NCBI RefSeq assembly: GCF_021018805.1
Contig: NC_086258.1
Coordinates: forward strand, 10,075,759-10,139,758
Direction: 5' to 3'
DNA: 64,000 nt
From: Prinia subflava
Lineage: Eukaryota > Chordata > Aves > Passeriformes > Cisticolidae
Shown here piece after piece: positions 48,801-61,239 of the stretch; the stretch's first letter is position 1; each line of letters begins with the position of its first letter. Position numbers and translations under genes: made by a program. The notes under the pieces are model-generated. The model did no database searches. It saw only the letters and a list, made by a program, of their open reading frames with translations, and had not been told where the DNA came from.

Positions 48801-51800
48801 TTGAGCTTCGCTTAAAGGTGAAACGCTGTCAGGCCAAAGGAGCCCCGGGCTGCAGTCGGAATTTGGAAACATTTGTGCCAGGTTCAGCCCTCCAGGGCCA
48901 GGAGCCAGCTGCATACGCAGTCCCGCTGTGCCAGGCTGACGCACTGAGGTTCCTTCCAGGCCTCAGCACCATCTCAGCCTGGCTGCACTTCCCTGAAGCA
49001 GAACCAAATTCTCCCCACCGTACAGATTCAGCAGGTTATGGTTCAAGTAATTCTCCTGCTGGCTTTGTGAACCAGAGCAAAGCTGTTGTGTTGCTGCCAT
49101 TAAATCTCCTGCTCCAAGGAAAGGCTTCTCAGGCTGGTGACCTGGTGTATGCTCATGTGTATACACAGGTGAGAAAGATGCTCTCTAGTCCCTTCTTAAG
49201 GGGGAGGTGACATGAAATTGTTTATTTGGAGCAGCCTTTGCACTGCTGAAACCATCACACCGTGCAGTCTGTGTGCTTGGGTGGTAATAGGGAGGAGCAC
49301 CTGTACAAAGAATAGATGTTAATTTGGGTAGAGAAAAGAGAGGAGAAATTGGAGGACATTGGAGAAATGTCCTCTGCCCCTTCCCCACTGGCGTTTACAG
49401 GAGTTGCACTTGTTTGCTGTCCCAGGTACCAGAAGAGATGAGGTGCAGCTCTCGTGCGTGTCTGTTTGTGCCTTTCTCCTCCATGATCTCATGTCTGAAT
49501 CAAAGCTTGCCTACAGGTGGTGATCGAGCCCAAAAAGGCTCATCCCTTACCAAACCACCCTCTGCAGTTATTTGTTTGTCCTCTGTAGCCAGCTTAGTTA
49601 CTTATTGATATCAAATGTTTGTCTCACCATGTTGTAATGAAAACGAAGAGATAAAAGCCCTGTTCTTGCTTGAAGTGCCAAATTAGCTAAGAATGGTGAC
49701 ACTCGGCTACTTCTCTTGTGTGCTCAGATAGAAAGGCATAAACCATTGCTCTTTATACACTGGGGTAGCTTGTTACCCTGGGACAAGGCTGGTTCCAATG
49801 CTTGAACTGTGAGCCAGAAGCATTTGAAGGATTTACTAGACAGTTAAAATACAGGAGATGCTGCCTTGTGCATTGGGCATTGCTCCAGGAGCCAGGATGA
49901 AGGAAACATTTCCTCCAGGGTAGCTTTAGTGGAGTCTAAAGCCAGCAACAAGGCCAAGGGTTTGCTTTCAGAAATCTAGTCCTAAGGCACTTGTAGAACA
50001 TCCTGAAAGAACAAATCCCCATTGTCTGAGTGAGGCAGCACAGGTTCTGTGGTGGGAGTACAGAGTCTCCCTGCTCCTGCCAGCAGCCTGCCTGGTGTGG
50101 TGCAGCCACTGCATTTCGGCGTCTTCTGGGGCTGCAGGCAGGGGCTCCACGCAGTCTGGTTGCACGAGTTTCTCGTTTGGGTCCTGCTGTGAGTGTTTAA
50201 AACCCCCAGGGATTTTGTGAAATGTGCCTTGTAAAAAGATGTCCTCAGACATTTGAAGCAGACCACAGCATTTTGATGGAAGTCAGGGTTCGAATCAAAA
50301 CCACCTCATTTCCCTCCAAACCCTGTTCCCCCATCAGGCTAGTCTGGATCCCATTTGAAATGTGTTAATCAGAGAAAAATGACATGTGCCTCTCCTCTGA
50401 GGTCCATATAAATTTAGAGTGATGTTGAGAGAGACCCAGTGCTCCATTCTTCATCAGGCTTGTGCTCCTGTAAATGCAGGAAGATTGGAAATTCTCCTTA
50501 AATAGCAGTACATGTAATATTGGAAATATTTTCTTACAGGTCCATCAAGAAAGCCATGCTTGTGTTCCTCAGGGTCTTGGGTAGAGGCAGCAGTGAGAGC
50601 AGAAGGTTTGCTCTCTGGCTTTGCCTAACTATTCCTGAGGCAGAACTGTTCTTGGGAACAAGGTGCTCAGATCATGCTGGGATTGCTAGAAGAGGGTTCA
50701 CTGCATCCTGTTGGTAGTGAGACTAAGTCCTGCAATATTTGATGGGCTCTTTTTCTTTCAAATGCTAAAAGAAACGGCTTTTTGTGCAATTTGAGCTCTT
50801 GCTTTATGAAAGATATTTCTAATCTTTGTGGTTTCGTGAGAACATTTTAAAACACGAAATGAATTCAGCTAATGGACCAGAAACCAGAAGGCAAAGAAAG
50901 AGAAAACAAAGTATATCTCTTCTCTCCATCACGTGGTTGGTTTGGGGAGGAAGAATGAGTCACTATTTTTTAGCACATAAAAGTGATTGTGATTACCCCC
51001 GTTCCAAACCCGCTGATACGCACAGAAAAAAGGAGCTGCACTCAGCACTTGCCCAGGCTCTGTGGAAGTGATCTGCCCTCCCCTGGGGGAGGTGAGGGCA
51101 CTGGCAATTTCTTGGCAAGAGATGGGAGAAGAGAACGTGCTCAGAGCTGCTGGCCGTGGCGCTGTCCCTGGGCTGGGGTCCGACAGCCACACCCCACCCT
51201 CTGCACCCCTCTGTGCCCGAACCACACGGGCTGTGCCTCCCCTGGCTCGGGCCCCCTGCTCACCACATTTAACCTACTTAGGAGTCAGTAAATTGGAAGA
51301 AATTCAGATGTTGAGTAGTTTAAGACTCAGGTCTCTCATTTTAATTACTTTCTGTTAGTCAAAATTACCTTGCCTTCTGAGGCAGATAAAATCAGGACAA
51401 AGACAGGTACATGGGAAGAGCAAGCTTTTAAAGTTAGAGCACACATCGTCTGTTCAGTATGAGCTCCCCCTGGAACTGGGAGCTGGAAGAATCCTGCTGG
51501 GCTGGAAAACAGTAGTTCATCAGGATAACTGTAGATCTGGGGAGAAGACAGACGTGGAGGCTTCATGTCTGCTCTGTTTACAGCCAGGGGTGGGGGCAGG
51601 ATGGTTTTCCCTCTCCTGGGGTTTAGCGGCAGTATAAACTGCACATACCCCACTTTCCTGGTAAGGGGCTGTTTGTTAAGGCAGAAGGAATCCTTGAAGG
51701 CTCTTTTCTTGGACTCAGTGAAAGATCTCAGCCAGCCCAGAGCTGAAGCAGCATTTTCGGCTGTAGTTTCCAGATTCATCAACTTCTGCTTTAATTCTTG

Positions 51801-53550
51801 ATGCTCACAGTTTTAATTTCTAAAATCCTACCACTTCGCGATCTCCACCTCTGAGATCTCTATTATCCCTGTTGTGCAATTACTGTGGATCAGAGTTGAA
51901 TCTATTTTTACTCTCTTGTTTTTCCCTTCAGTTTGTAATGCCTCTGGGAGTGAGTTCTGGGAAGAATCTGCCTTGGTTTTAAGCTGCGCGGTGCCGCCTC
52001 CTCTCCCATTATCACTCTCCGGTTTCAATGGCCCCATTGTGCTGTCTGTACTGGCACTCGGTTTGCTTTGAAATGTGGGGAAGAAGTTGCTCCGTCCCTC
52101 CAGTTTAATTGTGTCACTCCCGGCACTGACCTTCCTGCCGGGAGCTGTTTGACGGAGCGGCCACTCCTGCTGCACACCTGAGAGCCTCCAGGGCAGGTAC
52201 GGAGTGCCGAGGCTTTCCCGCAGCCCCGTTCCCTGAGCCGGCTTTGCCTTGCTCTGCTCCTTCTTCCTCGGATGAGTCGGGGATGCCGGGGATCCCGTGT
52301 CTTAAGTACTTTGACAATGAGGGGTTTTCCTTGTGAAACTTCGGCTTCCTCCACTCATGGAGAGAGACAAGAAAATAATTCTGATGACGCAAAAAATGCT
52401 GTAAAGGAGAATTGTTCTAATGTAATTTCTGACTGCATTAAACTCTTTTCATTGTGCATTTCTCAGGCTTTATTGAATCCCAGCCAATTTCCTTCAGCTT
52501 TGTCTCATTTCCCTTCAAAGTTGGCTTTTCTCAGCTCCAAGATATTTGTGTTGCTGCCCTTTCTGCAGACCCTCATCTGCATTTCAAACCTGGTGCGAGA
52601 TTACCATCCCTGTATCTTAGGTATCTCTGTAGTCATTTAGCACACCTGGCTCACATCCAGCCCTTGGATGCAGACTTGCCTCTGATCTGGCTGACAGTGT
52701 AAAGCAGCTGCTCTCCTGTACTATCCCCAGGAGCACAGGCTCCTCCGTAAGTGTCCTGTTGTTTCCCAAATGAAGTAAAATCCCCCCTGGACCACACTGC
52801 TTGCCCTGCTGACAGACCTCCCAAGTCTTTCCCTTCCCTTTGCTTTCCTTACCCAGCCGCAGCCGCGTTTGCTGCTCTCCTCGGCGGCTGCAGCTCTGTG
52901 CCCATGTCTGGCTGCAGCCACGGCGGGTCCCAGTGCTCTGCTGGGGCACGGGGACAGGCCGGGGGTGTCTCCGTGTAGGCAGGCGCTTGGATGTGCTTCT
53001 GATGAATATTTAAGGTCCCACCGTGAGCACTGAGCTAATGAATTGCAGTTCTAGCATTCACTGAAGAAGTGTCACAAACATAATGGGGACAAAATTTGCT
53101 TAAAATTTGTTTTGAACATCTGTGGCATTTTTCTCTCAGTTTATTCAGCTCTGGTTTTTCTGCATCTTATTTACTTTGGACTGCGAAACTACAGTAGTTA
53201 TTTTAACTTTTATTTTTTTGGTTTTTTGAATAAACTGTCTTTTACTGTTCTGGAGACAGAATGGTACCACAAACTGTTTGCCTTACTTCCAGGAGGCATT
53301 ATATTATTAATGCTTTTTAAAACTTTTGGGGTTTATTGGTTTTATTTCTACTGAAGTTTGGACTCAAAGCCTACAGTCACTGTTCAGAAGAGGGATATTA
53401 GCTGTGACCCATATGTACTGTGCAGAATTTAAGGGTGGGATTAGATGGAGACAGTTTTCAGTATACTCGGAGTGCACAAATCCTGCAAAGCTCTTATGGT
53501 CCTGATCCCTCCCTGGATGACTCCCTGGCAGAATTTCTCCCAGCGACCCT
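48801..53550. other. Intergenic, no gene seen
   Basis: Unique sequence without a recognisable exon or mobile element. A weakly CpG-enriched segment occurs at 52100-52300, and an AT-rich block at 53090-53350. Confidence 0.4.
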
Positions 53551-53830
53551 GCGGGCCCGTTCCCGAGCCGGGCAGATCCGTGCCCTGCGGGCCCGTTCCC
53601 GAGCCGGGCAGATCCGTGCCCTCGGGCCCGTTCCCGAGCTGCAGATCCGTGCCCTGCAGGCCCGTTCCCGAGCTGCAGATCCGTGCCCTGCAGGCCCGTT
53701 CCCGAGCCGGGCAGATCCGTGCCCTGCGGGCCCGTTCCAGAGCCGGCAGATCCGTGCCCTCGGGCCCGTTCCCGAGCTGCAGATCCGTGCCCTGCAGGCC
53801 CGTTCCCGAGCTGCAGATCCGTGCCCTGCG
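53551..53830 (+). repeat. 33-36 bp minisatellite with four-unit higher-order repeat
   Basis: Eight units share GGCCCGTTCC, GAG and CAGATCCGTGCCCT. Sub-types of 36, 33 and 34 bp differ by GAGCCGGGCAG versus GAGCTGCAG and by GCGGG versus GCAGG or CGGG. The order is long, long, 33, 34, then the same again, so a block of about 138 bp was duplicated. Stop-poor frames are by-products. Confidence 0.95.
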
Positions 53831-56800
53831 GGCGCTGCTGGGGGTGGCAGTGTCCCACCCCCCTGAACTTGTCTCACAAAGCGGTTCTCAATCGAACAGC
53901 GTTGGCCCACGTGATGGGTGAATCCAGGTCAGAGAGCATGGTCCCTTCACATCTGCTCCGTGCTTGCTGCTGACATTTTCATTCAGCCTGCCTGTGCTGG
54001 GCAGCGATGGAGGTCTGTGAAGGGGGGACAGAAACATCTTTCTGCTGGGGGAGGACAATGGCAGGACCTCCCAGTAACTGCAGCTGTGTCGGGGCTCTGA
54101 ATACAACGGGCCACTCTTGGCAGTGCTACTGAGGTCTGGCTCTTGGAAAGCAGCACTGTGATTCAGCTGTCACTCACCTCCCAGCAAAGCGAGCTTTGAA
54201 AAGGCGCCTCTGCTGCTCTCCTGGAGTAGCAAATATTTCCTAGGCCTGTGCTGCTGAATGGGAGAGATTGCCATTGTCCTCCTTCCCCTCTCAGGCTTGC
54301 TGGGCTTGCTCTAAATGGGCCTTTTGCAAGGGAACAATAAGCCCAGCGAAGGGTCCAGGTTGCACATGTCTGAGCAGTGAGAACACTCCAGCACTTGTTC
54401 ATTGGCTCCTGTGATGTGAAAAGCTGTGCTGCCGACAGGGCAGGGAGTTTTCCAGCCGCAGCTGTGGTTTGTTTTCTCTCTCAGGTTGTGCTGCTCTGGG
54501 TGTACATCTGCATGTTTCAACTCGTTTCCTAGAAAATATTTTCACCCCAAGATTTACACTGGCCTCGGAAATGTTTCCTTTTGCAGCTGGAGCCCTGTGA
54601 TGAGTTTGCTGTGAAACCCACCAGGCAGACGGGACCTGAGCGCACGTGGCTCTGCCCTGATAAACTTTAGCTTAGGTTTGGTAAAGTATCCCCAAACTTG
54701 TATTGCCTCGTGGTTTTGCAGCAAAACCACCCACAGCTCTCTGCTTCAAACCTGGCTGGGGCTGACATTCACAGTGAACTTCAAGGCTACAAGACGTTGC
54801 CTCTCAGGAATCTGGATGGAGACAAAGGTACAATTTTCTGCCTGGACCATGGAATATTTTCTAGTTTTCCTCTGACCTTCTCATGAAACTTTCAGTGTCA
54901 CAGAGTTACACGCTGCTTTTCTACACAACTGATGTCATTCCTGCCCTCTTTCTCCCTGCTGCAGCTGAAATAATGATTTTTGTGTATGCAGCATTGATTT
55001 GCAAGAATGTTTTAGCATTCTGAAGCTTTTATTTATTGGGAAAGAGGACTAGGTCCTACCTAAGGAAGAGATGGGTTTGGTCTCCCATTGGACGAGCTAT
55101 GCTGTACAGTAGAATACAATAAAAACTTATCACAGGGAGACAAATATACCATGTTACAATCTGTATTTCTCATCCGAAAATCAGAAATATAGCCCTAATG
55201 ATCTTTGGATTGTTTAAAAATGTCTTTTCATTTTTAAACCCCACCAAGATCCCAACTATAGTAGAATATATTCACTTGCTCTACCTGCAATGTTTCTTTT
55301 TAGGGGTCATATGGCAATGACCTGTCTAAGAATGCCTTAAGACCAGAATGGCATTTGGTGACTCACAGTGTCCTTACTCCTCCAAAGTGTGGCTAACACG
55401 ATGGGCTTTGTTCCCCAGCATTGCCTGTGCAGATGCCTGAGGGATTAGAGAATTTTTCAGTATATATAATCTCTGCTTACATACTCCTACAAATCAATGT
55501 CAGCTTTTATTTAAAAACACCATCAGAAAAATTAGTTCTTTGTTCTTTCCCGACATTCGATGGTCTGATTTTTCTCCTGTGCTAGTCTTGCTCTAGTGCA
55601 ATTTGTGCTGGTGCTTTTCCTGATTTAGGCCTGTCTGAGTGAGAGGAGAATCAAGGCTTCCTTTGCAAAGTGACTCGGACTGCAGCCTGGCCACACCACC
55701 CCATCATCAGGAAGTTTGCAAAATTGAGGTGACCGCACCCTGGCTGAGAGTCCGGGGGTTCTGCGCTGTGGCGTGTCCTCCAAATGCCAGTGAGGAAAAT
55801 CTCTTTGGAAGTTTCTGCCTTGCTCATCCCATTTACTGAAACTAAATTTCAAGAAGCTAATCGGGCAGAGAGTGCAAAGGATGAAATGTTAGAAATCAAA
55901 TTAATGAAGCTGAATCACCAATTTGTGACCTAGAAGACTATTAGGAGTGATCAGAATTAATTAACTCTCCTTAGCGATGCCTCAGAGGAAGGCAGCGAGC
56001 ACGGAGACAAAGGAATGGATGGGATGTGACTACCTGGGCCGGCCCCGCCCGGCTCGGGGAACACAATTAGCAGAAGCGGGCGGGAGAGTCGCCGCGGTCC
56101 CTTCCTGGGTCCTGCTCCTCCACGCTCGTTCAGGGACACGCGGATGAAGCTGTGAAGAAGCAGCCGCCCTGTTATTTGTGAGGGAAGTGCAGGGGTGTCT
56201 AAAGGACCGAGTGCGACTTTGAATTTTGTAGTAGAACAGTACTGACAATTCCCAGAAAAGGTTTCATCACTGCCCCCATTCTATTAATTTGTTTCTTTGG
56301 CTCAAACTCTGTTTGCTGGTTGAGGTTTGACATATCTGATGGCAAGTGGCCACCTCACACTCCGTCTTGGAAGCCTGGCAGCAGCCACCAGAGGCAGGGA
56401 AACCATGACACCAAATCTTACTGGTATTTTCCTGGTTTAATCAAAGCCAGGATTGAGTCCTAAACACTTCCAGGGAAAGATGATACGTGTATTAAGTTGT
56501 AGCTTCTTTTCTTTCAAAGGTCAGAGTTTTAGACAGCTCTGGCTGATGGTTGCCAAAATTAATTGGTCATTTGGGATACCCGGTGATATGAAGTCAACTT
56601 CTTACTGAAGTGATTGTGAAAGGTAATACCTGCTTTAGTAATATTTGGGAATTTTAAAGAGAGTGAATATTTTCCTCACCATTCTTTTTCGGGACAAATA
56701 TGGAGGAAGAAGATACGTAATCACAATTATTTTCCCTAACCAGAACTGCAGTGTTTCTTCTTGCATCAATAAATTCTTTTCATACACTGAACTGCCCAGG

Positions 56801-57940
56801 GGAGGAAGAATTGGTGAGGAGATGGCTCCAGTTTCTTGAATAATGCATTGTTTAGTAAATGGACTGTCCGATCAGGAAATAGTCCTCTGAATATGATCAA
56901 CATCGACATTGCTGGCTGGACAACTTACAAAGGAGCATTTTGAAATTAATTTGATGATTATGAAAATGTCTTGGATCCTTTGCTGAAGGCTAAATAAACA
57001 CAATTAAAATATTCTTAGTTTTCAATGTGCTTTGTTCAGTTCATTAAGTGTAACTAGAGCTTCCAGTTATCTGCATTTAGTTTTTCAAAAAATTGGAGGG
57101 TATTTTTAGAGCAATGTAAAGCTTATTGCTAATTACACCTGGGGGGAAATCTCATTAGATATTCATTTGCTCTCAGAGCTTAAAACAATTCTAATGAGCT
57201 GCATTAGTTGTGATAACACTGACTGACTCTCTCTTGTCTGCTCCCCCTGGCTTGTCTGAAACAAACAAAGATTCTGTGGAGCCTGGAGCTCAGCAAATGT
57301 GACCTTGGCTATCTTTGGGCCGAGGGGAAGGAGGCGCAGTCCAGAGGACAGGGAGAGTCTGCTGCAGTCACAGCTTGGAGCTGGAGCAGCAGTGACCTCA
57401 CAGCCAGGACACAGAGCAGAGGAGATCAGTGTCCTGCCCCTGCTGCAGCCCGGGCTGTGCCGAGGAGGGCCAGTCCCCCTTCCCAGCCTTTCCCTGCTGG
57501 ACTGATGGTTTAAGGTCTCCTCAAGGCCCTGAGAGGAGGCCTGGAAAGCACCGGTGAGAGGCCTGACTGACCTTCTTCTCTGCAGAATGAGCCATCCCTA
57601 GGCCATGCCTAGCCAGGCCTGTGCAGCTGGGGCTGGGGAACCCTTTGGGAAAACCCAGAGGAGCAGCTGTTTTTCCTCTTCACATAGCTGCTGCTCAGAG
57701 CAGCCCACGGTGCTACCGTGATATGAAAGCTGACAAAGCTTTGTCAGCCAGGTTGTCTGCCTGAAACAATGCCATGAAGAGCGACAAGCTTGGTTCTCAG
57801 TCCTCTGCTCCACCAGCTGCCAGAAAAACACTGCTTTGTCTCTGTTTCACCTGGAGATTGGAGGGGTTTCTGGCAAGGAACCATCTCTGCCTTGGATGAC
57901 CTAAATGCAGGACAGTGAAAGAGATGCTGAGAGGAAGAGC
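53831..57940. other. Intergenic, no gene seen
   Basis: No exon or mobile element recognised. AT-rich blocks at 54960-55560, 55850-55980 and 56500-57290 have homeodomain-type cores such as GAATTAATTAAC at about 55954. Confidence 0.4.
57120..57290. promoter_or_regulatory. Possible conserved enhancer block
   Basis: Dense cores in non-repetitive DNA: GCTAATTACACCTG (homeodomain plus E-box), ATATTCATTTGC (POU-like), and a perfect inverted repeat CTAATG/CATTAG (57191-57207) separated by five bases. Conservation is untested. Confidence 0.35.
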
Positions 57941-58064
57941 TGCCTTGCCTTGCCTTGCCTTGCCTTGCCTTGCCTTGCCTTGCCTTGCCTTGCCTTGCCT
58001 TGCCTTGCCTTGCCTTGCCTTGCCTTGCCTTGCCTTGCCTTGCCTTGCCTTGCCTTGCCTTGCC
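57941..58064 (+). repeat. (TGCCT)n pentanucleotide microsatellite, about 25 units
   Basis: 124 bp of uninterrupted TGCCT (equivalently CCTTG) repeats. Purity suggests recent expansion or active length variation. Frames reading LPCLA or GKARQ repeats are artefacts. Confidence 0.98.
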
Positions 58065-59324
58065 GTGGTGGGAAGAACATGGAAGTCAGGCAGATAGAGC
58101 AGAACCGTTTTTACTTCTCCCTTCACCAGTACATTTTGGATGAAATGGGCAGCCTGTGAAGAGTTCAGTCCTCGTTGGACTTGGAAATTATTTACAGCTG
58201 GTCATTCTATTGCTTCACACTAAGCACCAGCAATGACTCAAACTCAAAAAACAAATGCCCAAAATAAATGTTGATGTTGCTCCTTTCCATTTTGAAAATG
58301 TAGCATCTCTGTCCAGGGCAATGAGAAAATACAGAGAAAACAAACTGCAGCCACTCCCCATGATGGACTGTAACAAGCCCATGAAACTGGGAATGTGTTT
58401 AAATCAGCTCTTTCTAATCATGCAGAACAGCCTAGTGGCCTGGGAAAAAACCTGTTTATGTGGCTCTGTAAGCAACACAGGCTCTTCATCTGCTCGTGTG
58501 GCACACAGGAAGGAAGCTGCTTGTGCACACAGGTATCTCAATAAGTGGCATGGCAGAAAGGTGACAGCGAATCGAGACACTCCTGGGAGACCAGGGACAC
58601 TCAATGTGGGTGTAAAGTGGCACACTGAGACAGGTTTACTGCTGCTTCTGGGAGAGGCTATGAATCCAGCAGCAGGTAATGGTGCAGGAATGATCACACA
58701 CAGAGCAGGATATATGGGATTCTTTGGTAATTGGGGACATTTTGGCATTGGAGCTGAGCAGGTGAGAACAAGCTGCCAGAGTCTGCTCGTCAGCAGGAAG
58801 AAAAGGCATGGCTGCAAAGACAGAAACTAATTTTGTTTTAATCTATTGGCTGTAGAGTAGAGAAAAGGTAAGTAGAAATATCAGGCTTGGCTACTGGCAG
58901 AGAGAATACACCTGAGTCAGAGAGAAGCTGCCTGGACCAAAGTTGTAAGTAGAAAGGTGGAAACCAGACTTTATTCCTCAAAGGATAAGAGAGCACAGAA
59001 AATGAAGCTTTCAGGGAGCTGAAGGGTGTGAAGTGGATGGTTGGTACCAAACCCCCTACTCCATGGCTCTCTTATTAAAGAGGTTAAAGGAACTGTGGGT
59101 CTAAATTGGAAAGGTTTTCACAGGCACTTCACAGAGCTGAAGTGTTTTGCAGGAGATTCCTCAAAGGTGGAAGGCGGACAGCCTCCCACCATTATTTAAG
59201 GAACGACCCAGATGTGCACCAGGGTCTTGCAGGGAAGTTCGTTTCCCTTCAGGTGAAGACAAGTCTTAGAAAATGTTTTAATAGATGAAAGGTGGCCTGT
59301 TGAGAAACGCACAGCTTGACCAAA
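58065..59324. other. Unassigned sequence, no gene supported
   Basis: A 191-codon plus-strand frame (58255-58830) resembles no family I know. The segment from about 58850 to 59320 may be an upstream, more decayed part of the CR1 copy that follows, but no firm motif supports it. Confidence 0.35.
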
Positions 59325-59780
59325 GATAGCCAGTATGGTTTCCGGAAAGGACCTTTTCTGCCTCGCTAACTTTTGGAAATTTCTTTTTTTAGAACATACA
59401 CTCCTGTCGGCATAGACAAGAGGCTAAGCAGGAGTCAGGAGAGGCTTGGATCTTCAGACGGTGTTTGACAGGGTCCCGCGTCGGAGGTTAATGTCTAAAG
59501 GTGGGGAGTTGGAAAGGGGAAGAATTGGCTCACTGATTGAAAATTGGCCAGAGGACAGGAGCAGAGTGGGGAAAGGAGGCATAAATAGAAGCCTTTCAAG
59601 ATGAAAGACAAGTTAATAAAGGAGCGTGTACTGTAGGAGACTGCACTGGCAGATCCTGGTCTTTCTGATAGTTACAGTGTATGAAAGACTTGGCTGAGGA
59701 CATAGAAAGCAAGATTTCCCAGTTTGCAGATCACATCAGATTTGGGAGGAGTGGTGAATAATGAAGAATTCCAATACAGG
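59325..59780 (+). mobile_element. Decayed CR1-like LINE reverse-transcriptase segment
   Basis: Translation in shifting frames shows remnants of a CR1/L2-type RT: QYGFRKG near 59335, then a stretch matching the VFDRVP-type region near 59463, and CAGTTTGCAGATCACATCAG near 59730. The last encodes QFADHIR where active elements have FADD, so a catalytic Asp is lost. Several stops and frameshifts are present. It is an old copy in plus orientation. Confidence 0.65.
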
Positions 59781-60486
59781 CAAAGTGGAGACCACTTCTA
59801 TGCTTTGATATGATGACAAACACAGACGTAGACAGAGCAAGACATTTTACAGCCACATATTGGGTTACTGGTATCTAACTTCTTTTTAAAGAGTCTGGGA
59901 TGGTCATTGGTTTTAATGCTTCCCAGTAGGCTTTATTTCTTGCCAAGCTGCTGGAAGAGGCTCACCGAGAGTCTGCTTGTGTGCATCGTAAATTTTATTT
60001 TCTGTTTTGGCTGGTAGAACTCATGATAGAACAACTGCATGTGTTTGAAAGGGCAAAAGCATCATGAATTGAAAAGGGCAGAAAGTAGGACTGGATGAAC
60101 TGGTTTAGAAGGAACAGGGTCCTTTCAGGTTCAGCCCAAAGGTCAGAATAGCTCAGTGACCTTGGACAACAAACCAAATCCACCAAACCCACATATAGTA
60201 AACCCCATCTGCTTAAAACCGAAGTAGCGTCTTTCCAGTGTGTCTCCTTCCTGCAGTGGTGAACAGCACTAGCCAAGATGAAGCCTTTGAGGAGTAAGAT
60301 GATTTTTCCTCAGTCACACTGCACAGCTGGGGAGGTAATTCATGTGTCTATGCATAACCAAAGAAGCCTGGTTGACAGTGGGGGAGCAGATCTGTCAACT
60401 GATCTATCTTGGCGCTCTTGAATTCAAAGGATCAATGACATTTTCCACTGTCTCAGGGTAAATACTGTGGTGATGGAAGGACGAGG
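59781..60486. other. Spacer between CR1 remnant and ERV, no gene seen
   Basis: Mixed sequence without recognisable coding or repeat content. The GACGAG just left of the LTR could be one copy of a target-site duplication, but the other copy lies off the window. Confidence 0.35.
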
Positions 60487-60581
60487 TGTCACGAGCCAAA
60501 GGATGGTCGTGATGGTTCGTTTTGATTTCAGAGTGCAAAAAGAGGCAGTGATAACTTAATTCAAGTGAAATCAATTGTATC

Positions 60582-60587
60582 TTTATT
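60582..60587 (-). terminator. LTR poly(A) signal
   Basis: TTTATT on the plus strand is AATAAA in the element's sense. It lies about 100 bp before the LTR end, as expected for the R/U5 region. Confidence 0.7.
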
Positions 60588-60608
60588 GATACACACAGTT
60601 ATGCGATA

Positions 60609-60671
60609 GAAAAGAAGGGGAAAGAAGAGAGGGAGAGAGAGAGGGAGAGAAAGGGGGGTAAAGAAAGGGTA
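60609..60671. repeat. Purine-rich tract in the LTR
   Basis: GA-rich on the plus strand (GAGGGAGAGAGAGAGGGAGAG), therefore a CT tract in LTR sense. It lies just upstream of the poly(A) signal in the likely promoter/R region. Confidence 0.7.
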
Positions 60672-61239
60672 TAGCTACCAACTGACAGACGGGGGTCCTC
60701 GTGACGTCGTTGCCAACAGACCACCTTCGCAGTCTCCGTGGCACGTAGGTCAATAGAGCCGTCGTCCGCTGGGGAGGCCTCGAAAGCCTGCTCTTCTGGT
60801 GGAGTTGTTATAGTTCTTTTCGAAGCGAGAGGCAAGATGCCAAGAAGGGGGGTCGGTCTCGTGGGCATCGCAGGTGTTCTTTCACAATAGGGGGAGCGGT
60901 GCAGCTCAGGTCTTACCAAGTACGGTCAGTGCAGGAACATCTCTTTGCAAACATGGCCAGAAACCGTAACCGTCCCCTATTGTTTCATGCATGGGTCCCT
61001 GAGGAGGGCGTCTTGGTCCGGTGACAGCAGGTGCAGGGAAAACTTGGCCTGTGCTGTGGCTCAGAGTCCATGGGGGTCTCAGCCTCTGACAGTCGTGAGG
61101 CAAGTGAGGGATTTTCGGACCGACTCTTACACCACCCCGTGACTCATGACTGGTCGGCAGGAGAGCTCCATCAGTCACGTTCATTGCGTTGTTCTGAAGT
61201 CTTCAGGACTCATTGTCAGTGTCAGTGGTATACCCCGGA

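Larger units (their letters stand above)
60487..61026 (-). repeat. 3' LTR of the ERV (inner boundary uncertain)
   Basis: The outer end reads TGTCACGAGCC on the plus strand, so the LTR ends GTGACA in sense. The sense strand has AATAAA at 60582-60587, a pyrimidine-rich stretch before it, and a TATAAC element near 60806. The inner end is set at the GTGACA at 61021-61026, which gives TGTCAC...GTGACA termini and a 540-bp LTR. No purine tract precedes this point, so the true start could be elsewhere up to about 61250. Confidence 0.6.

Noticed and set aside
56377..56395. CCACCAGAGGCA as a CTCF site
   Set aside because: Two mismatches in the 3' part of the core; weaker than the two sites reported.
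58255..58830. 191-codon plus-strand frame near the pentanucleotide repeat
   Set aside because: No family recognised, and it lies in repeat-rich DNA; not supported as a gene.
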